A stretch of DNA of 35,027 bases, from the NCBI RefSeq assembly GCF_009618275.1, contig NZ_WIAD01000058.1, forward strand, positions 1-35,027. Direction: 5' to 3'. The notes beneath the pieces are model-generated. The model made no database searches and had not been told where the DNA came from. It saw only the letters and a list, made by a program, of their open reading frames with translations. The translations under genes were made by a program, and so were the position numbers. Shown piece after piece: positions 1-7,249 of the stretch (position 1 is the stretch's first letter; each line of letters opens with the position of its first letter). Source of the DNA: Roseimaritima sediminicola. GTDB lineage: Bacteria > Planctomycetota > Planctomycetia > Pirellulales > Pirellulaceae.

Positions 1-300
1 GATGCCAATCCGAGGTGCGAGCCTCGAGAATACGTCGGGAGTCGCGGAGCGACGGCAGTCGGTTGTCCTTGCATCTCACAGCGTCAGCCCAGGACTAGCG
101 TTGCTCAAGCCAAAGGTCGTCGCTTCGCGACTATCCGTGGGGTGGGGTGTGGCCGACCTGGGATTGGCATCCCAGGCTATCGACGGTCGTCGCTTCGCGA
201 CTATCCACGGGGCAGCGAGCCCGCGACCTGGGATCGGCATCCCAGGCCGTCGGCGGTCGTTGCTTCGCAACTGGCGATCCGCTGCGATCGCCTAAAGGCT
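1..300. repeat. Hairpin repeat array with 70-bp period
   Basis: No convincing gene lies in the first 335 bases. The segment GGTCGTCGCTTCGC starts at 115, 185 and (with one change) 255, so the period is exactly 70 bp; units 115-184 and 185-254 are clearly homologous and the third is truncated near 275. Each full unit holds two small hairpins, one of the form GTCGC-TTC-GCGAC and one of the form CCTGGGA-ttggca-TCCCAGG (157-176 and 227-246). Positions 1-11 are the reverse complement of part of the second hairpin, and 49-57 carries a related TCGCGGAGCGA hairpin. This looks like a REP/BIME-type intergenic array downstream of the symporter gene; no transposase is seen. Confidence 0.7.
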
Positions 301-335
301 CCACTCCAGCGCGTACGCCGCTCGCATCGGACCTC

Positions 336-1991
336 CTAAAAGAACTTGGCCAGCTTTTCTTCGCTGGGCTTCTTGGTGACCAACGAGACCAGGACCGTAG
401 CCAACAGCGTACAACAGAACATCCCGGCGACGGGCATCACCAACATCGGCTCTCCGTCGCCCCAAGGAATCTGCAGCTTGTAACCGTCCAGGTCCCCCTG
501 GCCGAGAGCCAGATAGAACAGCGTGCCCCAGCTGCCGATCGCTGCCAACACGCCGGCGATCGCACCGGCCGCGGTCAGTCCGCGCCAGTACAGCGCGGCA
601 ATGATGATCGGGAACAGGGCACTGAAGCCGCTGAAACACCACACGCCCAGCGCAAACACGCTGCTCTTGGTGCCCAGGATCAGACTGATGATGTAGGTCA
701 CCGCGACGATCCCGATGATGAACAGCCGCGTGAACATCACCTGCTGCTTGTCGCTGAAGCGGTCTTTGCCGGCGTAGTGCAGCACGATGTCGTTGTTGAA
801 GATCGTGCCGATGCACAGGAACTGGCTGTCCAAACTGGACATGATCGCCGCCAGAATCCCGGCGGCCAAGAAACCGCCGAGCAGCGGTCCGGTCTGTGTC
901 TTTACCAGAAACGGCAGGATCGAGTTGGCCGATTCCATCGACGGCTTGGGCGGCATCGACGGCATCAACGAGCCCTGAGCCCAAACGCCGACCAACACAC
1001 AGGGCACCCACACGATCATGATGAACAGCGGGTGGAAGACAACCGGCACCTTGAACGCTTTGGCGCTCTTGGCCGTCATCCAGTGCTGAAACAGGTGCGG
1101 GAACATGCCCACCGACAGCGGAATGAACAGGTACGAGAAGAACACCGTCTTGCTCATGTGTGCTCGCGTGCTGAACTCCGCAGGCACCGACTCGCCCAGA
1201 ACGCGGAGGTTTTCAAAGAAGCCGTCCTGCTTGCCCAGGCGACTGGCGATCACATAAAAGGTCAGGATCCCCAGCACCATGAACACCAAGGTCTGAAACG
1301 TGTTGGCCCAGGTCGTACCACGCATCCCGCCGAAGAACACATAGATCAACACGACCACACAGATCAACAACGATCCCATCCAAGGCGGAACCCCGCCGTG
1401 CAGGGCCGGCACGATCTCGCCGGCCGGATTCATCACCTGGAACCAACTCCAGTCCGGCGCCAAACCGGCTGTCAGAGCTTGAATCACCACGCCGCTGCTG
1501 ATCACGCCGACCAACAGGTACGGGATGACCAGGCCTACCAGGATGGGAAACATCAGGAGGCCCAGGAAGTCGTTATCCAGCCGGTCGCGAAAGAATTCGA
1601 TCTGCGTCGTGTAGCCATGCTTTCGCGCAAAGCTCCACACCTTGACACCGATCAGAAAGAAACACATCGAGTGGATGACGCCGCTGCTGCTGGCCATCAA
1701 GCCGTACACACCGACGCCCTCCTTGTAGGCTTGGCCGCTGCTGCCGACCAACGCAAAGGCCGTCATCGTTGTTCCGAAGATGCTCATCAACAACAGAAAC
1801 GGACCGATCGAATGGCTGGCCGTCTGATAGTCCTCGCGCGTTCCGCTGAACATGCGACTGGAGAACATCCCCAGGCCCAACAGCAAACTCAGGTACACCA
1901 GGATGATCACCAACTGCAGCAGGCCCGGATGCCAGGGGTTGGCCGCCTCGGCGGCCAACAAGATGCCTGCGTTCCAAATCCCAACACTCAT
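336..1991 (-). CDS. Sodium:solute symporter (SSS family)
   Basis: A 551-aa integral membrane protein of the SSS/SLC5 family (relatives include PanF and PutP), which couples sodium entry to uptake of a small solute; the substrate cannot be read from the sequence. About a dozen hydrophobic segments run from near residue 25 to the C-terminus, and the length is normal for the family. The first membrane segment is followed by the typical short loop (SRMFSGTREDYQTASHSIGP), and the later GGFLAAGILAAIMSSLDSQF segment is characteristic of the family. The ATG start overlaps the stop of the upstream DUF3311 gene by 4 nt (ATGA), so the two are one translationally coupled unit. The pairing of a DUF3311 small protein with an SSS transporter is common and supports the call. 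The gene ends at a TAG and runs into the hairpin repeat array. Confidence 0.93.
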   Translation of the reverse strand: MSVGIWNAGILLAAEAANPWHPGLLQLVIILVYLSLLLGLGMFSSRMFSGTREDYQTASHSIGPFLLLMSIFGTTMTAFALVGSSGQAYKEGVGVYGLMASSSGVIHSMCFFLIGVKVWSFARKHGYTTQIEFFRDRLDNDFLGLLMFPILVGLVIPYLLVGVISSGVVIQALTAGLAPDWSWFQVMNPAGEIVPALHGGVPPWMGSLLICVVVLIYVFFGGMRGTTWANTFQTLVFMVLGILTFYVIASRLGKQDGFFENLRVLGESVPAEFSTRAHMSKTVFFSYLFIPLSVGMFPHLFQHWMTAKSAKAFKVPVVFHPLFIMIVWVPCVLVGVWAQGSLMPSMPPKPSMESANSILPFLVKTQTGPLLGGFLAAGILAAIMSSLDSQFLCIGTIFNNDIVLHYAGKDRFSDKQQVMFTRLFIIGIVAVTYIISLILGTKSSVFALGVWCFSGFSALFPIIIAALYWRGLTAAGAIAGVLAAIGSWGTLFYLALGQGDLDGYKLQIPWGDGEPMLVMPVAGMFCCTLLATVLVSLVTKKPSEEKLAKFF

Positions 1992-2269
1992 TGCACTTCC
2001 TCCGCAGACGCTTCACCGGGCGGTCGTTGTTCGACCGCCGCCTTGGTTTCTTCGATCAACTCCACCGGCCAGGCAATCTGGGTAGCCAAGAACCAGACAA
2101 ACGTCGCGATCAGAGAGAGCCGAGCGTGGTAATACAAGCCGATCGGAATGAACCCAAAGACCAATTCGTCGTTGTGCCAATTCCAGTTATCTTGGTGCAG
2201 CACCAGCATGACAAACACCAGAAAGGCGATCAGCAGGGGCCCAAAACGTCTCTTTTTCTGCGAAGACAT
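1988..2269 (-). CDS. DUF3311 small membrane protein, symporter partner
   Basis: A 93-aa protein with two hydrophobic segments (roughly residues 10-25 and 45-65 from this start) and the DUF3311 pattern of a short loop ending in GFIPIGLYYHARLSLIATF. DUF3311 proteins are usually encoded directly before SSS symporters and are thought to be accessory subunits, although their role is not established. I chose the ATG at 2269 because the protein from there begins MSSQKKRRFG with positive charges before the first membrane helix; an in-frame GTG at 2350 would add 27 residues with no family resemblance. The stop overlaps the symporter start by 4 nt. The gene is divergent from the SLC13-type permease, with about 165 bp between the two starts. 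Confidence 0.85.
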   Translation of the reverse strand: MSSQKKRRFGPLLIAFLVFVMLVLHQDNWNWHNDELVFGFIPIGLYYHARLSLIATFVWFLATQIAWPVELIEETKAAVEQRPPGEASAEEVQ

Positions 2270-2390
2270 AAGCGTTAAGGCAGGCTGGGAAGGGAGGAAG
2301 GACGAGGCGCCCGGCGGCCCAATCGTCCGCCGACGCTCGTGATTGGTCACAGTGTAGTTGATCGGTGACTGCGAAGTACACTGGTGCAGC

Positions 2391-2396
2391 TATACT
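2391..2396 (+). promoter_or_regulatory. Possible -10 box before the SLC13 gene
   Basis: TATACT lies about 40 nt before the likely start of the permease gene in the divergent intergenic region. No good -35 hexamer sits at the expected distance (the closest, TGACTG at 2366, is 19 nt away), so this is only a weak candidate. Confidence 0.2.
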
Positions 2397-2420
2397 GGCC
2401 GCCTTACATCCGTCTGACTC

Positions 2421-2426
2421 GAAGGA
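2421..2426 (+). promoter_or_regulatory. Ribosome binding site that argues for a non-standard start
   Basis: GAAGGA lies 9 nt before an in-frame ATT at 2436 (and 6 nt before CTG at 2433). No ATG, GTG or TTG occurs in frame between the upstream TGA at 2415 and the TTG at 2481. The site therefore suggests initiation at ATT or CTG rather than at TTG 2481. Confidence 0.4.
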
Positions 2427-2435
2427 AGTGCACTG

Positions 2436-4280
2436 ATTCTGGACTGGGAACCCTGGTTCGCGATCGCCATCGCCCTGCTGTTGCTGGGTGGTTTGGCGCT
2501 GCGCTTGGCGTCGACCGATCTGCTGGCCGTGTCCTGCCTGGCGATCCTGATCGTGGTCAGCGATGTCAGCGGGTCGGCCCTCTTGCCGACGCCCGCCGAA
2601 GCTTTGGCGGGGTTCGGCAACACGGCCCTGATCACCATCGGCCTACTGTTTGCCGTGGTCGCCGGGCTGGAATTTACCGGCGGAACCCAGCTGGCGACCG
2701 GTTGGTTGCTGGGCCGGGCGCGAGGCCTGCGCGACGGCCAACTGCGGCTGCTGCTACCGGTGGTCACCCTGAGCGGATTTCTGAACAACACGCCGCTGGT
2801 GGCCGCCCTGATGCCGGTCGTGGGGGACCTGAGCAAACGCACCGGGGTGAGCAGCAGTCGGTTCCTCTTGCCCCTGTCCTATGCCGCCATCCTGGGCGGG
2901 ATGTGCACCTTGCTGGGAACCAGCACGAACCTGTTGATCTATCAGGAATACCGCATCAAGGGCGGCACGGAACTGGGATTTTTCTCCCCGGGCTGGGTGG
3001 GGGCTCCCGCGGCGATATGCGGCCTGCTGTACATCCTCACCTTCACTCGAAAGTTTTTGCCCGAGCGGCGACCGGCGGTCAGCACCCACGACGACCCGCG
3101 GCAATACACGGTCGAAATGTCCGTGACGGTCGACGGTCCGCTGGTCGGCCGTACGATCGAGGATGCGGGCCTGCGTCACCTGCCTGGCCTGTACCTGGCG
3201 GAGATCCAGCGCCGCGGCGAAGTCCTGCCGGCGGTGGCCCCCACCGAACGGCTGCACGGCGGCGACCTACTGATCCTGGTCGGTGCCCTGGAATCGGTCG
3301 TCGACCTCCGCAAGATCCGCGGACTGACCCCGGCCACCGACCAAACCCGCAAACTGAATTCGCCCGCCTGGCAACGTCAGTTGGTCGAGACGGTCGTCAG
3401 CCAACGCTGTCCGCTGGTGGGAAAATCGATCCGCGAAGGTAAATTCCGCACCCGCTACCGAGCGGCCGTGATCGCGGTGGCGCGCGGTGATCAACGCGTA
3501 CCCGGCAAACTGGGCGACGTCGTGCTCGAACCCGGCGACGTCCTGTTGCTGGAAGCCCCCCAGTCGTTCCTGCAACACCACGGCAGCTCGCGAGACTTCT
3601 TCTTGGTCAGCCGGGTCGACGGCGGGGAAGTGCGTCGGCCGGAACGCGCCTGGCTTTCGTTGATTATCATGCTGATCATGGTTGTCGCGGCGGCGACCCA
3701 GTTGGTCGAAGTGGTCACGGCGGCATTGGTCGCGGCGATCACGATGGTGGCGCTGCGCTGCTGTACGATGAGCGAAGCGCGGCGCAGCGTCGACGGTTCG
3801 ATTCTGTTGGTGATCGGTGCCGCGATCGGCATCGGTTCGGCGATGGAGAAGAGCGGGGCGGCCAGCGGAATCGCCACCGGGGTGTTGGCGATGGCCGGCC
3901 AGAACCCGCTGGCCACGTTGGCGATTGTGTACCTCACAACGATGCTGTGCACCGAACTGATCACCAACAACGCGGCGGCCTTGCTGATGTTTCCGATCGC
4001 CTGGACCGCCGCGATCGACCTGGGCTACGATCCCACGCCCTTCGTCGTGGCCGTGATGATCGCGGCCTCGGCCAGCTTTGCCACGCCCTTCGGTTACCAA
4101 ACCAACCTGATGGTCTACAGCGTCGGGGGGTACCGAATGAGCGACTACCTGCGATTCGGCATGCCGCTCAACGCCCTGGTCTTCGTGGTCGCAATGATCC
4201 TGATTCCAGCGCACTGGGGTTTTCAAAAGTTCGACCCGCCCGCGGCCGTGCAAGTTGTCGAAGTCGAACAATCCCAGTAG
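2436..4280 (+). CDS. SLC13-type permease with two TrkA-C domains
   Basis: An SLC13/DASS-like anion permease of about 614 aa. Order (numbered from 2436): N-terminal membrane half with the family signatures GFLNNTPLVAALMPVV and the loop AAILGGMCTLLGTSTNL; two cytoplasmic TrkA-C (RCK_C) domains at about residues 220-300 and 310-385; second membrane half ending in ATPFGYQTNLMVYSVGGYRM, the repeat-2 signature. Family members carry dicarboxylates, sulfate or similar anions; the substrate here is unknown. The first standard start is TTG at 2481, but that would cut off half of the first helix. The frame stays open back to 2418, and reading from ATT 2436 gives LDWEPWFAIAIALLLLGG, a normal first segment, behind a GAAGGA site. 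I therefore place the start at 2436, with moderate confidence. The TAG stop is followed by a copy of the dispersed stop-proximal repeat. Confidence 0.85.
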   Translation: MLDWEPWFAIAIALLLLGGLALRLASTDLLAVSCLAILIVVSDVSGSALLPTPAEALAGFGNTALITIGLLFAVVAGLEFTGGTQLATGWLLGRARGLRDGQLRLLLPVVTLSGFLNNTPLVAALMPVVGDLSKRTGVSSSRFLLPLSYAAILGGMCTLLGTSTNLLIYQEYRIKGGTELGFFSPGWVGAPAAICGLLYILTFTRKFLPERRPAVSTHDDPRQYTVEMSVTVDGPLVGRTIEDAGLRHLPGLYLAEIQRRGEVLPAVAPTERLHGGDLLILVGALESVVDLRKIRGLTPATDQTRKLNSPAWQRQLVETVVSQRCPLVGKSIREGKFRTRYRAAVIAVARGDQRVPGKLGDVVLEPGDVLLLEAPQSFLQHHGSSRDFFLVSRVDGGEVRRPERAWLSLIIMLIMVVAAATQLVEVVTAALVAAITMVALRCCTMSEARRSVDGSILLVIGAAIGIGSAMEKSGAASGIATGVLAMAGQNPLATLAIVYLTTMLCTELITNNAAALLMFPIAWTAAIDLGYDPTPFVVAVMIAASASFATPFGYQTNLMVYSVGGYRMSDYLRFGMPLNALVFVVAMILIPAHWGFQKFDPPAAVQVVEVEQSQ

Positions 4281-4299
4281 TGGGTTGTCGATTCCCGTC

Positions 4300-4390
4300 G
4301 CCAAACTCGCCAGAATCTGGTCGCTGTTTGGCAGAGCCAGCGTTCGCCGAGGGGCGATTGCAAATCTCCTGATTCCGGCGGAATCTATGG
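4300..4390 (+). repeat. Stop-proximal dispersed repeat, copy 4 (diverged)
   Basis: Starts 19 nt after the TAG of the SLC13 gene, same orientation as the gene. The first end (GCCAAACTCGCCAGA, 4300-4314) resembles the box GCCGAAAACCGCCAGA of the other copies, and the second end (CTGATTCCGGCGGAATCT, about 4369-4386) matches their distal end. The middle is diverged and lacks the GAGTGGC heptamers. Confidence 0.5.
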
Positions 4391-4424
4391 ATGGAACGAA
4401 CGTTCCTAAATCGCGGAGCGATGG

Positions 4425-4589
4425 CATGTGGTAGCCCCAAAGCGCGAGCCCGGGGAAACGTAAACATTACGAACAAAAGCCCTGGAAGGGCGACAGGAAG
4501 TCTGGCACCGGAATTCATGTCGTCCCTCTGGGACTGGCGCGCGGGTGTGGGGGGCGGCACCCCAGGCTCGCGCCTGGGGCTACCACATG
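4425..4589. repeat. Fold-back intergenic repeat, about 165 bp
   Basis: The arms 4425-4455 and 4560-4589 are imperfect inverted repeats (each contains ATGTGGTAGCCCC or its complement and GCGCGAGCC or its complement). A second, inner pair lies near 4482-4500 and 4513-4537 (AAGGGCGACAGGAA against TTCATGTCGTCCCT). The element could form a nested stem. A TCGCGGAGCGATGGCA motif just before it (4411-4426) is shared with the array at the start of the window (49-63). No coding potential is evident, and it looks like a MITE- or REP-like element. Confidence 0.6.
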
Positions 4590-4680
4590 TCGCCACTGGC
4601 GTGGCTGCTGCGTCCCGAGCTTCGCACGCCCTACATCGAATCCGCTAGAGCCAGCAAATCTTAACTCTCAAGTCTCAAAT

Positions 4681-4775
<95 letters not shown>

Positions 4776-4785
4776 GGATTTCAAC

Positions 4786-4822
4786 CTCGCCACTCGCCAC
4801 TCGCCACTCGCCACTCGCCACT
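4786..4822. repeat. Heptamer tandem array (CTCGCCA), 5 copies
   Basis: Five perfect copies of CTCGCCA (minus strand TGGCGAG) run from 4786 to 4820, with a partial sixth. The same heptamer occurs about twice in the copies near 11500 and 12000, always next to the CCAGAGTTTGG box. Confidence 0.92.
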
Positions 4823-4859
4823 AACAACCAAACTCTGGCGTTTTTCGGTTACGGGACGA

Positions 4860-5546
4860 CTACGGCGTTTGGCGGGGCCAGTACGGGGGCAGGGGGGCTT
4901 TGATTTCGACGGGCTTGGCTGTGCGAGGATGCCGAAAAACCACTCGCCAGGCGTGCAGCGCGATGGCGGCCGCTCGCGGATCCTCCGCTTCCGGGCCGAA
5001 TGATTGTTCGCTGCCGTACAGACGATCGCCCAGGACCGGATGGCGGCGGCTGGACGCCTGCAACCGAATCTGGTGCATGCGTCCGGTTTGCAGTTGAATC
5101 TCCAACAGCGTCTGTCCCATGCGTCGCTCCCGAACGCTGTACTCCAGCCGTGCAGCTCGCGCTCCACACACGCCTTCGCCAACCAACTCCGCCCGCGCTT
5201 CCTCGGGTACTTTGCGCATCGTATCGGTCCACGTTCCCTGCGCCGGATCCACTTCGCCTTCGACCCAGGTCAGGTAGCGTTTTTCGACCTTCTGCGATAC
5301 AAACTGCTCGCTTAACAAGCGCGCGGTGCGCTGGGAAAGTGCGGCGACCAAGACGCCGCTGACCGGCCGGTCCAAACGATGTACCAAGCGAACCGCCTGG
5401 GCCGCAGCCGCTCCACTGCGCTGTCGCAGCATGGTCTGCAACTGCGCCTGAACCGATGGCACCTCCGGCGGCGCGGTCGACAAGATTCCGGCGGGCTTGT
5501 TCACCACGATCACGTTGGCGTCTTCCCAAAGGATCGGCACCGACAT
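4860..5546 (-). CDS. RluA-family RNA pseudouridine synthase
   Basis: A 228-aa RluA-type enzyme that isomerises uridine to pseudouridine in rRNA or tRNA. It has the N-terminal motif I (ILWEDANVIVVNKPAGIL), motif II VHRLDRPVSG with the catalytic aspartate at residue 59, and the QTGRMHQIRLQ motif further on. It has no S4 domain, so it resembles the short RluA/TruC-like members; the target site cannot be told. I chose ATG 5546 because the family fold begins there; a longer open frame to 5717 would translate the palindrome and has no resemblance. The gene is divergent from the DHPS-like gene. Its TAG is followed within 8 nt by a copy of the dispersed repeat. Confidence 0.92.
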   Translation of the reverse strand: MSVPILWEDANVIVVNKPAGILSTAPPEVPSVQAQLQTMLRQRSGAAAAQAVRLVHRLDRPVSGVLVAALSQRTARLLSEQFVSQKVEKRYLTWVEGEVDPAQGTWTDTMRKVPEEARAELVGEGVCGARAARLEYSVRERRMGQTLLEIQLQTGRMHQIRLQASSRRHPVLGDRLYGSEQSFGPEAEDPRAAAIALHAWRVVFRHPRTAKPVEIKAPLPPYWPRQTP

Positions 5547-5590
5547 GATCTTGGTTCCGTTTCGTCTGGAGCAACTGCAGATGAGAGACG

Positions 5591-5699
5591 CGCATAAAAA
5601 AACGAGAGACCCCGGCCACGCGTGTTTGATCGAATCATCTTGGTTTAAGATGATTCGATCAACACTGCGCGAGTCTCTCGCTGTTGGATGTTTTATGCG
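5591..5699. repeat. 109-bp nested palindrome between divergent genes
   Basis: A perfect 16-bp inverted repeat (TTGATCGAATCATCTT at 5626-5641 and its complement at 5647-5662) surrounds a 5-nt loop GGTTT. Outside it CGAGAGAC (5603-5610) pairs with GTCTCTCG (5673-5680), and CGCATAAAA (5591-5599) pairs with TTTTATGCG (5691-5699). Together the arms form an imperfect inverted repeat of about 50 bp. The palindrome fills the space between the starts of the RluA-family gene (5546) and the DHPS-like gene (5763), so it could be a fold-back element, an operator region or a hairpin in a transcript leader. Confidence 0.9.
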
Positions 5700-5762
5700 T
5701 TTCGAGTTATCGGTCAAGAGCTTGGTTCACAACTTCGTACAACTTTTTTGCATCGCAGCAGT

Positions 5763-7220
5763 GTGAACGACGCGCCCGCACCACAACGACACATTCATTT
5801 CGTGACCGGCAAGCTCGCTGCGCCGGCGCTGCGCAGCGTGGTGCAGGACCTGGCCCAGCGGCTTGCCTTTCAGTTCACGATCGAAGTGCTGCCGATCACG
5901 GTTGCCGCGTTGATGACACCGGCCTGGATCAAGCGTCGCTGGAATCTGCCGCGCGAAGCGACCGAAGTGCTGTTGCCCGGTTACGTCGGCGATCCGATCG
6001 AACTGCAACAAGACACAGCGATTCCCGTACGCTTAGGTCCCAAAGACCTGCGTGAGTTGCCCGAGTACTTTGGTTCGTCTCGCCACACTCGCGACGATTA
6101 CGGACGGTTTGATATTCGCATCTTGGCCGAGATCAATCACGCGAATCGTCTGCCGATGGACGCCTTGCTCGCTCGCGCCCAGCAGGCGATCGACGACGGC
6201 GCGGACATCATCGATCTGGGTTGCAGTCCGGGCCAACAGTGGCGCGATGTTGCGCTGGCAGTGCGCGGTCTGCGAGAAAAAAACATCGCCGTTTCCATCG
6301 ACACGTTCGACGCTTGGGAAGCCGAACAGGCGACGCGCGCCGGAGCGCAGCTCGTGCTGTCGGTCAATTCCAGCAACCGCGAGGCCGCCAAGGACTGGGG
6401 ATGCGAAGTGGTTTCGATCCCCGACACGCCCGATGACCTGGCGTCGCTGGAAGCAACCGTGGCTTACCTGGATCGCCACGGCGTCGCCCAGCGGATCGAT
6501 CCCATCCTCGAACCGATCGGTGTCGGCGGCGCTTGCAGGCGCGGGCAAAGCGGGGGATTTACGGCAAGTTTGCTGCGCTACGCCGCGGTACGCCGTCGCT
6601 TTCCCGATCACGAAATGATGATGGGCATCGGTAACTTGACCGAATTGACCGACGTCGACTCGGCGGGCGTGAACGTGATCCTGCTGGGCATCTGCCAGGA
6701 ACTGGGCATCCGCAGTGTGTTGACGACCGAAGTCATCAACTGGGCTCGTTCGGCGGTCCGCGAATGCGATCTCGGCCGGCGGCTGGTGCATTACGCGATT
6801 GGCCATCGCGTGCCTCCCAAACGGCTGGAACCCGGCTTGGTGATGCTGCGCGATCCGCGCCTGCGCCCCTATCCGGCCGAGGCGCTTCGCGAGTTGGCAG
6901 AGCAGATCAAGGACAATAACTACCGTTTGTTTGCTCAGGAGAATCAGATCCATGTGCTGGCTGCGGACCTGCACCTCAGTGGCGAAGATCCGTTTGCGCT
7001 CTTCGCCCGGTTGCTCGCGCAACCGCAGGCCGACAACATCGATCGCGGGCACGCCTTCTACCTGGGATACGAGATGGCCAAAGCGGTTACGGCATTGACG
7101 CTGGGTAAGCAGTACGAACAGGATGAGGCCCTATCCTGGGGCTTATTAACGCGTCCCGAAGATCATCAGCGTCTCGCCCGTACCCCTCGTCATCGCCAGC
7201 GCCGAAAGGATTCCTCCTGA
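5763..7220 (+). CDS. Dihydropteroate-synthase-related protein (DUF6513)
   Basis: About 485 aa. The first part (HIHFVTGKLA ... VLPITVAALMTPAWI) is the DUF6513 region and the middle is a TIM-barrel of the dihydropteroate synthase (pterin-binding) type, with ILAEINHANRLP, DGADIIDLGC, VSIDTFDAWEAEQA, LVLSVNSSNREAA and MMGIGNLTELTDVDSAGVNV. Family members (TIGR00284-like) occur in archaea and in bacteria with tetrahydromethanopterin, and are thought to condense a pterin with a p-aminobenzoate-derived partner; the reaction here is inferred. GTG 5763 is preferred because the upstream in-frame ATG (5688) lies inside the palindrome and the codons between are AT-rich and unlike the family. Residues near 255-265 (GGACRRGQSGG) look like an insertion. 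PabB follows directly. Confidence 0.87.
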   Translation: MNDAPAPQRHIHFVTGKLAAPALRSVVQDLAQRLAFQFTIEVLPITVAALMTPAWIKRRWNLPREATEVLLPGYVGDPIELQQDTAIPVRLGPKDLRELPEYFGSSRHTRDDYGRFDIRILAEINHANRLPMDALLARAQQAIDDGADIIDLGCSPGQQWRDVALAVRGLREKNIAVSIDTFDAWEAEQATRAGAQLVLSVNSSNREAAKDWGCEVVSIPDTPDDLASLEATVAYLDRHGVAQRIDPILEPIGVGGACRRGQSGGFTASLLRYAAVRRRFPDHEMMMGIGNLTELTDVDSAGVNVILLGICQELGIRSVLTTEVINWARSAVRECDLGRRLVHYAIGHRVPPKRLEPGLVMLRDPRLRPYPAEALRELAEQIKDNNYRLFAQENQIHVLAADLHLSGEDPFALFARLLAQPQADNIDRGHAFYLGYEMAKAVTALTLGKQYEQDEALSWGLLTRPEDHQRLARTPRHRQRRKDSS

Positions 7221-7249
7221 ACACCACGTCGCCGCCATCCTGGTCATGG

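Noticed and set aside
147-2132. Long plus-strand open frame (661 aa)
   Set aside because: It is antisense to the symporter and DUF3311 genes, rich in His, Gln and Arg, with no domain; a high-GC shadow.
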